64,000 nucleotides of DNA from Triangularia verruculosa (lineage: Eukaryota > Ascomycota > Sordariomycetes > Sordariales > Podosporaceae). The notes under the pieces were generated by a model. That model saw nothing but the letters and a program-made list of their open reading frames with translations. It made no database searches and had not been told where the DNA came from. Shown here piece by piece: positions 1-9,840 of the stretch. How positions within the stretch are numbered: the stretch's first letter is position 1; each line of letters starts with the position of its first letter. The translations under genes and the position numbers were made by a program. The stretch covers positions 91,628-155,627 of the forward strand of contig MU863964.1 of the NCBI GenBank assembly GCA_033296885.1. The letters are read 5' to 3'.

Positions 1-610
1 ACAATCTGAGGAGCTGACAGCACATCCCTCACCTGAAGAGCAGATTATGCAGGCGTCGGGATCCAGGGAGCAAACAACACAAACTCCGCCTCAAGAAGAA
101 GCGATGTCATCTGATCTTGACGATTGGCCCCCACATGGAGATCAAACGTCACAGTCTCCAGCGGAACACGCGGAACAAGACACAGTTGACGGCCCCCTTG
201 ACGGACGGTCCAGCGAGACTTCTCCAAAGCAGCAGATACTTATCAAGTTACGCCTTGGAATTGCAGTAAAATTGGACTTCAACCTCTTGACAGCCACCAC
301 AGACGATTTGTTTACAGAGATTGGCAAGCTTTTGGTAGATGGGTTCTCAATGGATGACTTCCAAGTAGAAACGCAGGAGAAAGTGTTAAAACGAGGTCAG
401 CTGCTGTCAGAATACAACATACGGCACGGTTCTACAATCAACTTGAGTGACCGTTTGTGGGAAGAGGAAGTGGCTGCCGAGCAGTCAGGATCCTTTGGGG
501 TGGGATATAAAACAAGATTGACAGGAGGAGCGAGAAGCGGCACATTTTATGAGGCTTCGTCAGAGCCGTTTACGATTAAGAAGCTTTTGACATGTTCTTT
601 CAGGGGTTAA
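1..610 (+). CDS. Ubiquitin-like domain protein, 3' part (5' end outside the window)
   Basis: The frame is open from base 2 and ends at TAA 608-610, so the true start may lie upstream; the first Met in the window is at 47. Counting from that Met, residues 1-62 are polar and acidic. Residues 64-137 read like a beta-grasp ubiquitin fold: they start ILIKLRLG and contain LLSEYNIRHGSTINL, which matches the ubiquitin stretch around TLSDYNIQKESTLHL. No C-terminal Gly-Gly follows; the chain runs on for about 50 residues, so this is more likely a built-in ubiquitin-like domain than a conjugated modifier. The DNA just downstream recurs near 49.6 and 50.4 kb, and weak similarity there may reach back into this reading frame, so the gene may belong to a dispersed family. 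The partners and process are unknown. Confidence 0.55.
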   Translation, partial: QSEELTAHPSPEEQIMQASGSREQTTQTPPQEEAMSSDLDDWPPHGDQTSQSPAEHAEQDTVDGPLDGRSSETSPKQQILIKLRLGIAVKLDFNLLTATTDDLFTEIGKLLVDGFSMDDFQVETQEKVLKRGQLLSEYNIRHGSTINLSDRLWEEEVAAEQSGSFGVGYKTRLTGGARSGTFYEASSEPFTIKKLLTCSFRG

Positions 611-611
611 T

Positions 612-851
612 TTAGATAGTGAGATGTGGAGCAGGATGGCATTCACGATATCACGGCAAAGGCTCTGTGGAGCAGATCACTAGGTAGTATTCTTGGCTGT
701 GGGTCAAACAGGTGGATGGAATGCTCTGGTGGGATATAAATACGGTCCTGTACGCTCGTTTGAACCTTTCCTTGGTCTTTTCCTTTAGTTCAGTCAATAT
801 CATCAGTTCAATACATGCTTCAAGATAACTGCGTGGGTTCCAAACTCAACA
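612..851 (+). repeat. Dispersed repeat, copy A (3' flank of the ubiquitin-like gene)
   Basis: The segment from about 630 to 850 closely matches the reverse complement of 49577-49815, and its distal part also matches the reverse complement of the segment starting at 50366. Shared landmarks in order are GGCATTCACGATA, CACGGCAAAGGCTCTGTGGA, GGTGGATGGAATGCTCTGGT, TGGGATATAAATACGGT and GCGTGGGTTCCAAACTCAAC. The match ends abruptly after that last block. No terminal repeats or target duplication were seen. Confidence 0.8.
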
Positions 852-1350
852 TGAGAGGTATAGGTAGGTATTAGCTTCCAGAGTTTGTGTCCGCACCTAC
901 CCATCAACTATCATTTAGGTTGACAGTCTCTGTACTTCTGTCCACGTCGTGCTAGCCATTCTAAGGAAGGTTATAAGGCTTCTCGCAATGGTAAAATTGT
1001 GTCACTGTCGGCTCTGACTTCGTCGGAGACAACGCTCCGTGTCGCCGCGGAGATGATCATTTCATTGGCCAGCCCACACCACCTTTATGCATAACCGCCC
1101 AAATGTTCTGTATTTGGTGCAAGAGATTTACCCAGGGAGTGCTCTCAATTTAGTATCAATCCTCCAAGAGGCAGTAGGTGGCTTGAAGCTGAACCGATAG
1201 CTTACGTACCCCTAGCCCCTTGCCTCTTAACTGATTACAAAGAGCGGTTGCATGCTAACTCGCAAAGGGACCCTGGATTTCTGGTCCTGGCATCTGGGCT
1301 TCTTTCAACACTTGCAACACCCGTTTCCCAACGAAACGTCAAACAGCACC
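852..1350. other. Intergenic, no gene seen
   Basis: Short TAGGTAGGTA tracts occur near 860. No open frame with family features or plausible splice structure is visible. Confidence 0.6.
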
Positions 1351-1824
1351 ATGAACAGACATCACCGCTTCCACACAGGGCAACAACAACAGCAGTACCC
1401 TTTGGCTCCGTTCGTTCAACCTCCTCCGCCACCTGACGCATACGCGATGTCATTCTCTTGGCCTCAGAGTTCTCCTGCTCTGCGATATGCATCATTTGAG
1501 GACGCGGGACCAAATCAGTACCACAACGCAGCAACCTCCGAAGCCACAAACATATATGGCTCATACGGAGTACAGCATATCACACAAGTACCTCTACCGC
1601 ACTTTACAACGTATCAAGCTGATTCAATTGACGAGGAACCACCGATGAATCACCCCCCGAAATTAGCTCACAGACATGGATCATTTCACGAGGAGCCACC
1701 GGCTCTTGTTATGGCTCGAGACCCAAGAATCAAGGGAAACCAAAACTCTAGGCGTGGGGAAGCAAAAGGTTGGAGGTCTCGATACCCCAAATTAGCATCA
1801 TTTCTGGGTTTTTTATGTGCCTAA
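1351..1824 (+). CDS. Hypothetical Gln/Pro-rich small protein
   Basis: This is an open frame of 157 residues from the Met at 1351. An in-frame Met at 1252 would add 33 residues that look like untranslated leader. The product has a QQQQQ run, a PPPPP run and scattered Pro, His and Tyr, with no signal peptide or membrane segment. The composition looks disordered. I do not recognise a family, and it may be a chance frame in a gene-poor stretch. Confidence 0.3.
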   Translation: MNRHHRFHTGQQQQQYPLAPFVQPPPPPDAYAMSFSWPQSSPALRYASFEDAGPNQYHNAATSEATNIYGSYGVQHITQVPLPHFTTYQADSIDEEPPMNHPPKLAHRHGSFHEEPPALVMARDPRIKGNQNSRRGEAKGWRSRYPKLASFLGFLCA

Positions 1825-2257
1825 AAGCATCTGGAAAAGCTTAGATAGGTAGGTAGGATGCAGAAATCTCGAATCATAGGCGGAAATTCACACGGTTAAG
1901 ATCATGGAGATAAAAGCGGCAACCGAGAACGTGTGTAGGATACCTGAGGTAATAGGTAACTACTTGGCAACAGATCGAGTTCTTTATGCACACGAGTACA
2001 AAAAGAAAAAAGAAAAAGACATCACACAAGACACGGGCCTCTAAAGATAGTAAAAAAGGTGTAATCGGAGACGGGAGGTAAGGTCGATAGTAAGGTACCT
2101 TCAAGTATCTTTAAGCTACCGAGGTGCATTATCTCGCGGTATATATTCCAGGTTGACAACCTTGTCCTTGAATGGGCCTTGCTGGCTAGACAGCCTCTCT
2201 TTTTTTGCCCTAGGCGTGACTCATGATGTGTATATTAGGTATATGAAGACAGGGCAG
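1825..2257. other. Intergenic, AT-rich, no gene seen
   Basis: The stretch holds GATAGGTAGGTAGG near 1848 and an A-rich tract near 2000. It is the probable 3' region of the membrane-protein gene that follows on the minus strand. Confidence 0.6.
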
Positions 2258-3562
2258 CTATGCTAGGTTTAAGATTAAATCTGACCATGGGTCTGACCAC
2301 ACCAATTCCGGACAAGCTGTGTCTATGGGGTGAAGCTTAAGAGCGTCGAGAGGACCGAGTCCAATGTCCTGCAAGCACTGTAGGATCCAATGAAATAGCG
2401 TAAGGATCATAAGTCCGCCCTCGATGCACACATACCCTGCCAGCAGGCCAACAAGGACGCCGAGGAGACAGGTTACTAAACAAATAATCGGCATAAGCCG
2501 GCCGTAGCGCCTCTTGAGATATTCAAAGTTTGGTGGGGACGCTCTTATCTCTGCCAAAGCCCACCAACAAAAACAAAAGGCGATAAAGAGTCCTACGCTG
2601 ATAGCGAAACATTTGTAGATCGTTGATAACCCTGGTTCGTTGGAGAATATCAGTCGTAGGTCGCCGCGGTGGAAGTTATCAGCAGTGGAAGGGTGGTAGT
2701 TGAAGAAGCTGGAAATTAATCGAGCCAGGGCCAGATGTTTTAGTAGGCGAGGGAGGAGCTGGTAGGCTATTTCTTCATCAGCCCTATCATTTATATCCAC
2801 CTGCAGATAACTATCCCGTAGGAAGAGGGTGAGGCCGTCGACTGGAGGTGCTTGGTACACATCGCCGCCCTGCAGAAGGAAGATATTTCTGTTGGAGATC
2901 GGCCCGTTGAAGATTGGAAGCCCGAGCGTGTGGCATAGGGTAAGAATGCCGATGAGCAAGCCCCCGCATGCTAGCTCAAACGTTCTCTGGTCCAACGTAG
3001 CAACTGCTTTTCTATCCTTCCGTCGGTGCCAAAGGATGATACTGCCCAAACATTGAGCCATAAAGAAACATGTCATCAGCAGTCCTCCCAACGCCCGTGC
3101 GAATTTCTCCAAAGAACTCTGAGCAGGCTGTTTCGTGTTGAGTTCGAATGAACGTGCTCTCGAAGGCATTTTCCCGAGCAGACATCGCAGGCGAACCTTC
3201 AACATCGTTAATGGATGTTCATTCCCATCTAATTCAGCCAAAAACTGGAATAGCCCAATGTTGTCACGTCCCCAGGTCTTCGCATTCAGGCGTCGAAGAA
3301 GGACGCGAAACCCAAAGGTTGCGAAAATAAAGAGGAGAACAAGAATATACGAAAACACATAGTTGAGAGGGGCGAGCCAAAATATTAGCGGGCTAAGAGA
3401 TAAGATATTCCTATCTCTGATTTTAAGAAGGCGGAAGTAGGATGCAATAGTTGTGAAGCTGATAATAAAGAGTTTTAAGTAGAGTGTTCGTGCGCTGCGA
3501 CGGCCATCGATGGGACAAGGCTCGTCCGACAGGTTGAGCATTTCCAGCTCGTGGTCGTCCAT
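2258..3562 (-). CDS. Polytopic membrane protein of unknown function
   Basis: A single 434-residue frame without introns. The N-terminal 27 residues are acidic and cytosol-like, beginning MDDHELEMLN. About six or seven hydrophobic segments follow: roughly 28-48, 58-92 (possibly two), 158-178, 198-215, 320-340 and 355-400. A soluble loop of about 90 residues (225-315) separates the first group from the last. No transporter signature, glycosylhydrolase motif or signal peptide is recognisable. It is probably an integral protein of an internal or plasma membrane. The gene is divergent from the G-alpha gene, with about 700 bp between them. The length of the frame and the regular hydrophobic pattern support a real gene; the function is unknown. 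Confidence 0.7.
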   Translation of the reverse strand: MDDHELEMLNLSDEPCPIDGRRSARTLYLKLFIISFTTIASYFRLLKIRDRNILSLSPLIFWLAPLNYVFSYILVLLFIFATFGFRVLLRRLNAKTWGRDNIGLFQFLAELDGNEHPLTMLKVRLRCLLGKMPSRARSFELNTKQPAQSSLEKFARALGGLLMTCFFMAQCLGSIILWHRRKDRKAVATLDQRTFELACGGLLIGILTLCHTLGLPIFNGPISNRNIFLLQGGDVYQAPPVDGLTLFLRDSYLQVDINDRADEEIAYQLLPRLLKHLALARLISSFFNYHPSTADNFHRGDLRLIFSNEPGLSTIYKCFAISVGLFIAFCFCWWALAEIRASPPNFEYLKRRYGRLMPIICLVTCLLGVLVGLLAGYVCIEGGLMILTLFHWILQCLQDIGLGPLDALKLHPIDTACPELVWSDPWSDLILNLA

Positions 3563-4264
3563 GACAGGTTCGGAGGGTGTTTGAAATTAAGGTAGATGTT
3601 CTTTTCTCAGTGGAAAAATGAAAGCAATGGGGGAGACTGAGCTTTTGAGGTCGAACCTGAAGATGTCCAGCTCATTGGCTATTGGCTTGGCAGTGGCTTG
3701 GGCCATTGGACTGCCTTATGCCTCAGTTGAACTGTTCAGCTTGATGCCTAACCTAGATAGGTAGGTACACCTGACCAATCCAACAAGACGCATTGATGGT
3801 GCGGTCTTGTGGGGCATGTAATCACCTATGCATCGTTGTATCGTCACTCTCGACTTTACCCAAAAAGGTGCTTTGAATATCACAGCAAACTGTCCAACTG
3901 TCGTGAAATCTTATGATCAAGGTCAAAGTCGGAGACAGCTTACCTTGCTCGCTTATTTGAGTGCAGCAAAAAGATTGAGATAGCCACGACCAACCAGCGG
4001 TCGACCATCACATGACATCGCGCACCCATTGGCCATAAGCGCCGGAATATCTATATTGGGACAAGGCTGCCAGTCCAGCAGGTTCGCAGTTCCACTGGTT
4101 CAGACAACGGAGGTGCACTGCCGCCTTTGTAACCACCTGAAGCTGAACATCAACCCGCATATGAATGGAGCTTCCCGCTGTTGCTCCTTTAATCCACCTA
4201 CACACATTGCCAACTTTCTACTTGAATCACAAGAATCTGATCTACCGGCTGATCGCTGTAAGCA
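3563..4264. other. Divergent intergenic region
   Basis: This is the shared upstream region of the membrane-protein gene (minus) and the G-alpha-like gene (plus). It contains CCTAGATAGGTAGGTACACC near 3750. No gene or recognised regulatory box was found. Confidence 0.6.
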
Positions 4265-6438
4265 ATGGCTGATCCACTGTCAATCGTTGGCGCTGTGGGC
4301 TCTGTGGCGGGCATTATTGATGCCTTGACACGGTCCATCAGTGCCATCGCGAAACTCCGCAACCAGTACAAAGACGCCGACCTGCTGGTCATAACCCTCA
4401 CAAGCCAGCTAAGTGTTTTAAGGACCGCGCTGGTAAAAATAGCTGCATGGGCCGAGTCGGAACCAGAGCCTCACTATCAGCTGAAGATGGACTTGGACTC
4501 GGTGATCTTATGCTGCCAAATTCTGGCCAGCAAGCTGGACAGCCATTTGGAAAACTTTCACCAGAGTGGCGTTGGAAAGCTGAAGCTCGCCTTGAATGGA
4601 GACAATATCGACGCTATTCAGAAAATGATAGGACAGCAGACGGCAACCCTGACATTGCTCCTAGCAGCTTGCAACACGAAGTCACTCTCCGAACAAAGAC
4701 GGCTCCTTGAGGAACCGACAACACGAACTGCGATTGCAGCGATGGAAAAAGACTCTGCCTCGCTGATCGTACATGGAGACAGAGCTTCGATATGTACAGC
4801 CGATACGGACACCTTGTCTAGACTCTCTGCCATCTTTCCGTTCGACAACCAGCTGCTCACCACCAAGGTCTACGGGCGTGCTTGGAGAACAGCGCTGTTG
4901 GATCGTGTCCAGAGGAGACACCGGCGAGCGGTATCTGATGTCACCACAACCGTCCCGTCCGAAGAACCCGGCCTTCTGACTGCGCCAATTCTCGTGGCTC
5001 AAAACAGGAGCCCCGAAATTCCGCTCCCTACCTCCTCGTCGAGCAAACCAAAAGTCAAAGTTTTGCTATTAGGAACTGGAGGTTCAGGCAAAACAACTCT
5101 CTTGAAGCAAATGAAGGTTATTTGGGGCGGAGAAAGTCACGCCGTGACATTTGAGGAAAAGCTACAGTCGAGACAGGACATCAATCAGATGCTTTGTCGT
5201 TTCTTTTTGGTACTTCTATTTGACCACAAAGAAGACGTGGACTATTCAGAGTTGGGCACCAGAGACCGAATGGTTAGTGTTACTCCACTGTCGTGAGGCC
5301 CCATCGGTGCTGACTTTAGCATGAATCGGTAGGAAGAAATCCGGACGATACTCATCAACGCTATTGCTGCATACGATGGGAAGCATTTTATTACAGATGA
5401 AGGGGATTCAATTTTCTATGATCAGGTTGTTCCTGTTGTTCGGGACATTTGGGCCATCGAGAGTTGGCAGGCTCGTGCATTGAGGAGTCACGAGTGGCTG
5501 AATGATGTCTTGCCCGTTGACATGTTTGCAAGGTAAGGTACTGGCCCCTATTCCACACATAAGGTAGTTAGGTACCTACCTTATTCATTCTTGCTTTGCT
5601 AACTTTGGCTCTCAGCCATCTATCGCCAAGGAGGGTTCGTGAGTTGCTGAAGGATGAATTACCGTCGGACATTGCATAGTACAAGCCCACACTCCTGCAT
5701 ACCTTTTTTTGATCTGAGAACTAACATTGGCTTCCAGCTTCATGTCGCAGTTCGACCGAGTGTCTGACAGAGATTATATGCCCGATGTACAAGATATTCT
5801 TCACGCCCCCCGGGGCAGAACCTGCGGGGTGCGGGACTACGTATTTGACGTTGGAGACATGCAGTGTTCCGTTTACGATGTAGGCGGTCGTCGGCCCGAG
5901 CGAAAGAAATGGGTTCATGCATTCGAGAATGTTGATATCATCCTGTTCGAGGTTCCAGTGGGAGCGTACGACGTACCATTACGCGAAGAAAATAGAATGG
6001 TAAGCCTTCATCCCTTGAGTTATCTAGTTACCTAGGTAAAGGTCGTCTTTTCCATCGGCTCGAATATGAAAATGCTGATTTGTTTGCCCAAAGATCAACA
6101 TGATGGAGTCCCTCACGCTTTTTCAATCCGTTGTCAACTCACGATGGTTTCCCACTACTGCATTCCTTATCAACTTCACCAAAATGGACATTTTCCAGCA
6201 AAGGATCAACAATGGCCAATACTCCCTTTCCGAGCACCATCCGGATTACGAAGGAGATCCAAGCGATGAGAGAGCCGTTCTTCAGTTTGTACAGGACCAA
6301 TTTTTGAACCGAATCAAGGAGCGACGAGGGCCTGTTCACTTTTATAGTCTAGATGCCACTTGCACACCCTCAGCGACGTTAATGTTGGAAAGGGTTGAAC
6401 AGTTAGCAAAGCGAAGGAAGTACTCTGCTTTCACTTAG
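4265..6438 (+). CDS. Non-canonical G-protein alpha subunit with a Fungal_N-like N-terminal domain
   Basis: The spliced product is 625 residues from five exons: 4265-5272, 5333-5532, 5616-5678, 5738-5999 and 6094-6438. All four introns keep frame. Residues 1 to about 140 (MADPLSIVGAVGSVAGIIDAL...) match the Fungal_N-type domain usually found at the start of fungal NACHT/STAND proteins. A linker of about 120 residues leads into a G-alpha domain. Its P-loop is GTGGSGKTT (270-278) and is followed by LLKQMK. A helical domain follows, with YFMSQFDR matching the canonical YFLD helix. Switch I is RGRTCGV (449-455). Switch II is DVGGRRPERKKW (471-482), where the catalytic Gln of DVGGQR is Arg475. The guanine-specificity NKxD is TKMD (540-543), and a TC motif lies at 600-601. 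Canonical G-alphas are about 350 residues and start MGC for lipidation; this one does not. It may bind nucleotide but hydrolyse GTP poorly, which is inference. It could instead be a signalling pseudo-GTPase. Confidence 0.85.
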
Positions 6439-6636
6439 GTAGGTGCCTAGGTAGGTACTGATTAGTTTCTCTAGGGCGTGGAATGAAAGTCCTAGGTTGT
6501 CAGCTCATGTAGCGACTCAACATATCGTAATGCAAGCCTCCACCCCCAAGAAGTACCTGCACAAAGAAACACGCCAAAGTATACCCCAACTACCTAGGTA
6601 GGTACTTTGCAAGCCATACAAACCCCCAGTCCATCA

Positions 6637-7648
6637 TCATGATTCGCCCGTAGCAAAATCCGCAGGACCAACACGTACATTCGCCTTCCCCCTTGTCTCC
6701 ATTTCAGACATCCCATGGGGCGCCGACAACTCCGGGGTATACTGTGTGTTCTCCAACTCCCATGCTATATCATGGCTTGATACTTCCGCCACTTCATTGT
6801 CCGTCGGCAGTTCTGAGGGCAAGCGATCATTCAACGAGAGCCCCTTTTTGGCTTGGATTTCAGGTTCGATCTCATTGGGTCCTTGCTTGTCATCATCTGC
6901 CACCGCGCTCTCGGCGGATTTGTGTATGCCTCTTTTTCGGCGTCTTCTGATCATGAAATAGACCCCGATAGCGATAAACAGAACCACAAGGGCAGCTGAA
7001 ACGGAAATCCCAATCAACGCCCCTTGACTCAGGCCTGAAGGTGCAGGAGCAATTGTTGCGTTGGCTGGATCAGGAGTGGTATCTGATGTTGTACCAGGTC
7101 GATCCGAGGCGGATGTCTTTAGACGCGCCAGTGATGTAGCAGCTGATGGGCCATTCTTGTCAAAGGTGGCAATCACTGTTGAGCCGCTCTGGGTAAGGGT
7201 AGCAGTGACCGCGCCGATTTGGAGTTTTTGTGTAAAGAAGCAACCGTCGTTCAGGCAGGCGTAATAACCTGGACAGCAATTTCCTTCCAGGATGAATGGT
7301 TTGCCTACATGTCAGTAACCGTTTTGCACTGCTTTCATGATATTCGAGGCTTTAGCGGGACAGTTTGAAATACTCACCTCCAACATCTTCATGGCAAGCC
7401 CCATATCCTTCAAAACCAGGGCACGGCCCTACAGGCTCGAGCATACTGGGTGAATTTCCACTGGAAACTGGGGCTTCACAGGTGGTATTTGCGCAGAGAT
7501 ATCAGACCGGGCAGCATCCGCCACCTTGGCTGGCCTCACACGCAAAGTAGCCGCCCAACTCGCCGCATGCTGATTGCCCATCGGTGGGCAGGATCTCAGG
7601 GGGTATATCTTGTGATTTAACGGCAATAGTGGGGGGGACTCCAGACAT
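6637..7648 (-). pseudogene. Cysteine-rich single-span membrane protein with an in-frame TGA
   Basis: The minus-strand frame runs from a Met at 7648, or from further upstream: codons reading TLAQVRQP at about 7697-7712 resemble the end of a signal peptide but have a TGA just before them. A 73-nt intron lies at 7305-7377. The ectodomain is Cys-rich (ACGELGGYFACE, GGCCP, NTTCE, GPCPGF, GNCCPGYYACLNDGC). A Ser/Thr/Pro stalk, one membrane span (ALIGISVSAALVVLFIAIGV) and a basic stop-transfer RRRRKRG with a cytoplasmic tail follow. The layout is that of fungal surface sensors or anchors. A TGA at 7504-7502 sits inside the Cys-rich domain between GGCCPV and YLCANTTC, where a Gly codon is expected. 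Splicing cannot remove it in frame: the possible 40- and 47-nt introns both lead to stops. It is either a recently broken gene or a base error, and the signal-peptide exon was not found. Confidence 0.55.
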
Positions 7649-7702
7649 TTCGATTGATTCCTGACCCGCTGCTTTTTCTTGAGAGACAGGTTGTCGGACC
7701 TG

Positions 7703-8604
7703 GGCTAGTGTAAGGCAATGTCAAACGGGCATATATGAAGAGATTATCGTTTTATCCTGCCACTGTATCGGTGTAGCGTAATTAAAAGAAATGGCCGGGC
7801 GTGTGACTGGCTGTATAGTCTCGAAAAGTCAAAGAGTGAGTGATAGAGTGGGAGGGAGCAGCTGTGAATTCGGGATACACCATACGTCCCTTGAAAGAAG
7901 GTCAGTCTTGGGGCCCGTCAAAACCCCCAAGTTTCCGCCATTGCCCAAGCCGAAGATCACTGCATGGAACCGCACATACTTGATCCTACATTACCGGCTT
8001 CAATTGGTGCAATGGGATGCTTTCCAGGATGACAGGAGGGTGTGCGAATGCTGTGTGGTGCAGCTTGTCTGGATTCATTGGTTCGCTTGATTCCCCATGA
8101 GTCTATGACAGGGAAGCTATAGGCTCAGCAATCTTGGATCTGGGCGCCACATGCAACATCGCCGCACATCAATTAGGTACCTAACATTGGGGGCCGCCTG
8201 ATAAATGGGCCCAGTAACGGCTGGACGAGTTCGACTGGCCTTTTGAAGTGGCTCAACATTGGCAAGCAGCATCATGTGCTTCACAAGGCTGTTCGTGTGT
8301 CGATGAGAATCGCTAACTTTCTGCTTCAAGCCTTTTTCTACAGCAGGGTTATGTTCAAACTGACGATCTGCGGCACCATGTCAGGCAGTATTCGCTATCA
8401 GGGAGTTGGTTCCCAGCTTCAGACAACCGGTTTAGGGACAAGTTCTATGAAGGAGTTGACTTAAACAATCGCCATCGATCAGGTGAGAAAGGAGATCTTT
8501 CATGCCAGGTCCATTCAGCAGTGATTGCTAAGAAAGCTATTCATCATCATAATCCAACTGTTTCGACAGTGATACAAACAAGGGATGAAACGAATCAAGC
8601 AGAA
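7703..8604. other. Intergenic, no gene seen
   Basis: This should contain the promoter, and perhaps an unrecognised first exon, of the Cys-rich membrane-protein gene. Short frames here lack family features. TTAGGTACCTAAC occurs near 8173. Confidence 0.55.
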
Positions 8605-9840
8605 TTAGGACCAATCCCCACCCCAACCCAACTGCCGGTTGACATGCGTCATGGCCGCAGCACCCCTTCTTACAAAACTCGGGGCGTTGACCGCGTCCAT
8701 AACATCAGCAATGGCGTCCGGGCCATCGGTGTGAGAAGCGACAAGATCATTATGATCAAGACAAGCCTGCCTCTTGCCTAAAATAGCCCGACTGATGGCC
8801 CTCGCCCAGGTGTTGTAGATGTGATCCTCTGAGATGCTGACATACGCGAGCCTGCCATTCTCTTGTGGTCTTGAGAAACCCCAATCGGCTGTCACAACCT
8901 CGAAAGTCTTCGTGGAGAAGTAAAAAAAAGGCCATGAGAATATCCAAAGGAAGGTCAGATAAAAAACCCAACGGATCCAGGTTGTCCAACGCCATCGGTT
9001 GATCCAGCAGTCATTGTAGATGTAAACGTATTCGTCCCTGACAGGGAAGGTAATCCGGACATCGCCGCGGTAGTTGGTACCGCGAACGAGGGATTCGAGC
9101 TGGCTACGAAGCTTTTCCTCGTTGAAGCCGATGACACGACGGCGAAGGACAAAGCATTTGAGGGCGGCGTGGCTGGCGCAGTAACGGTGGCACCACTCAG
9201 CTAGAGTTGGCTTGGGAGCTGTGCCGACCTCGATGTCTTGCTTGTATCCGGGAGCTCTCCTTCTGAATACAGTGCCTCGACAGGCCTTTTCGCTGTTTTC
9301 GACTGTACGAGTTTCGCGCCATGAGAGTTGGTTGACGACGTCAGAAAAAAGATAGGGCGTGAGTTCAACCAAGACCCGAAAGTCAGTGACGTCTTTTTCG
9401 TCGCTCTTGCCATTCTCTTCCACCCTCTCACGGTGGCTGCCATGTATTTGGACGAATGGCCTGGGTGGTTTTGCAGAAGAGATGCCAACCTGATTCTCCA
9501 GCAGCTTAGGATCAGATTCGAGCTTGGAAGTGACAAAGATCTCAGCTCCATTGATCTCGTCCACCTTCTTGGGTGCTAGGTCAGCGACATGACCGAATTG
9601 GATTCCGGGTGGAAGAAGCGGGGCACCGCTGCCTGCTTCATTGTCGATATCCGAGTAGAGAGGTGGGAGGTCATCATTTCCCAAGTCAGGAGTGTCGCTG
9701 TCAAAGGGAAAGGCCGGGTCGCTAACACCCGTCGGAGTGTGGAGTGACACGGCATCGGGGTGGGCATCGGCACTGCTACCGGGGCCGGGCGCATAGGCCG
9801 GTGGCGTGGGTTTGCCCATGGCTGTTATTGCTGACTTCAC
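8605..9840 (-). CDS. Fungal single-pass membrane protein of unknown function
   Basis: A single 411-residue frame. The start could also be Met8 (MGKPTPPAYAPG, base 9819). Residues 1-80 are Pro/Asp-rich and disordered and include DDLPPLYSD. Residues 95-280 form a soluble domain with ELTPYLFSDVVNQL and a Cys/His-containing stretch WCHRYCASHAALKCF (216-230). One strongly hydrophobic segment, about 288-308 (WIRWVFYLTFLWIFSWPFF), lies after a basic-aromatic flank. The C-terminal 100 residues are soluble (AYVSISEDHIYNTWARAIS). No signal peptide is visible, so it may be anchored with a large N-terminal cytosolic part. I believe this is a conserved ascomycete type but cannot name the family. It is divergent from the N-myristoyltransferase gene. 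Confidence 0.75.
   Translation of the reverse strand: MKSAITAMGKPTPPAYAPGPGSSADAHPDAVSLHTPTGVSDPAFPFDSDTPDLGNDDLPPLYSDIDNEAGSGAPLLPPGIQFGHVADLAPKKVDEINGAEIFVTSKLESDPKLLENQVGISSAKPPRPFVQIHGSHRERVEENGKSDEKDVTDFRVLVELTPYLFSDVVNQLSWRETRTVENSEKACRGTVFRRRAPGYKQDIEVGTAPKPTLAEWCHRYCASHAALKCFVLRRRVIGFNEEKLRSQLESLVRGTNYRGDVRITFPVRDEYVYIYNDCWINRWRWTTWIRWVFYLTFLWIFSWPFFYFSTKTFEVVTADWGFSRPQENGRLAYVSISEDHIYNTWARAISRAILGKRQACLDHNDLVASHTDGPDAIADVMDAVNAPSFVRRGAAAMTHVNRQLGWGGDWS

Noticed and set aside
4081..4100. GGTTCGCAGTTCC as a tRNA T-arm
   Set aside because: No matching acceptor, D or anticodon arms could be drawn around it.
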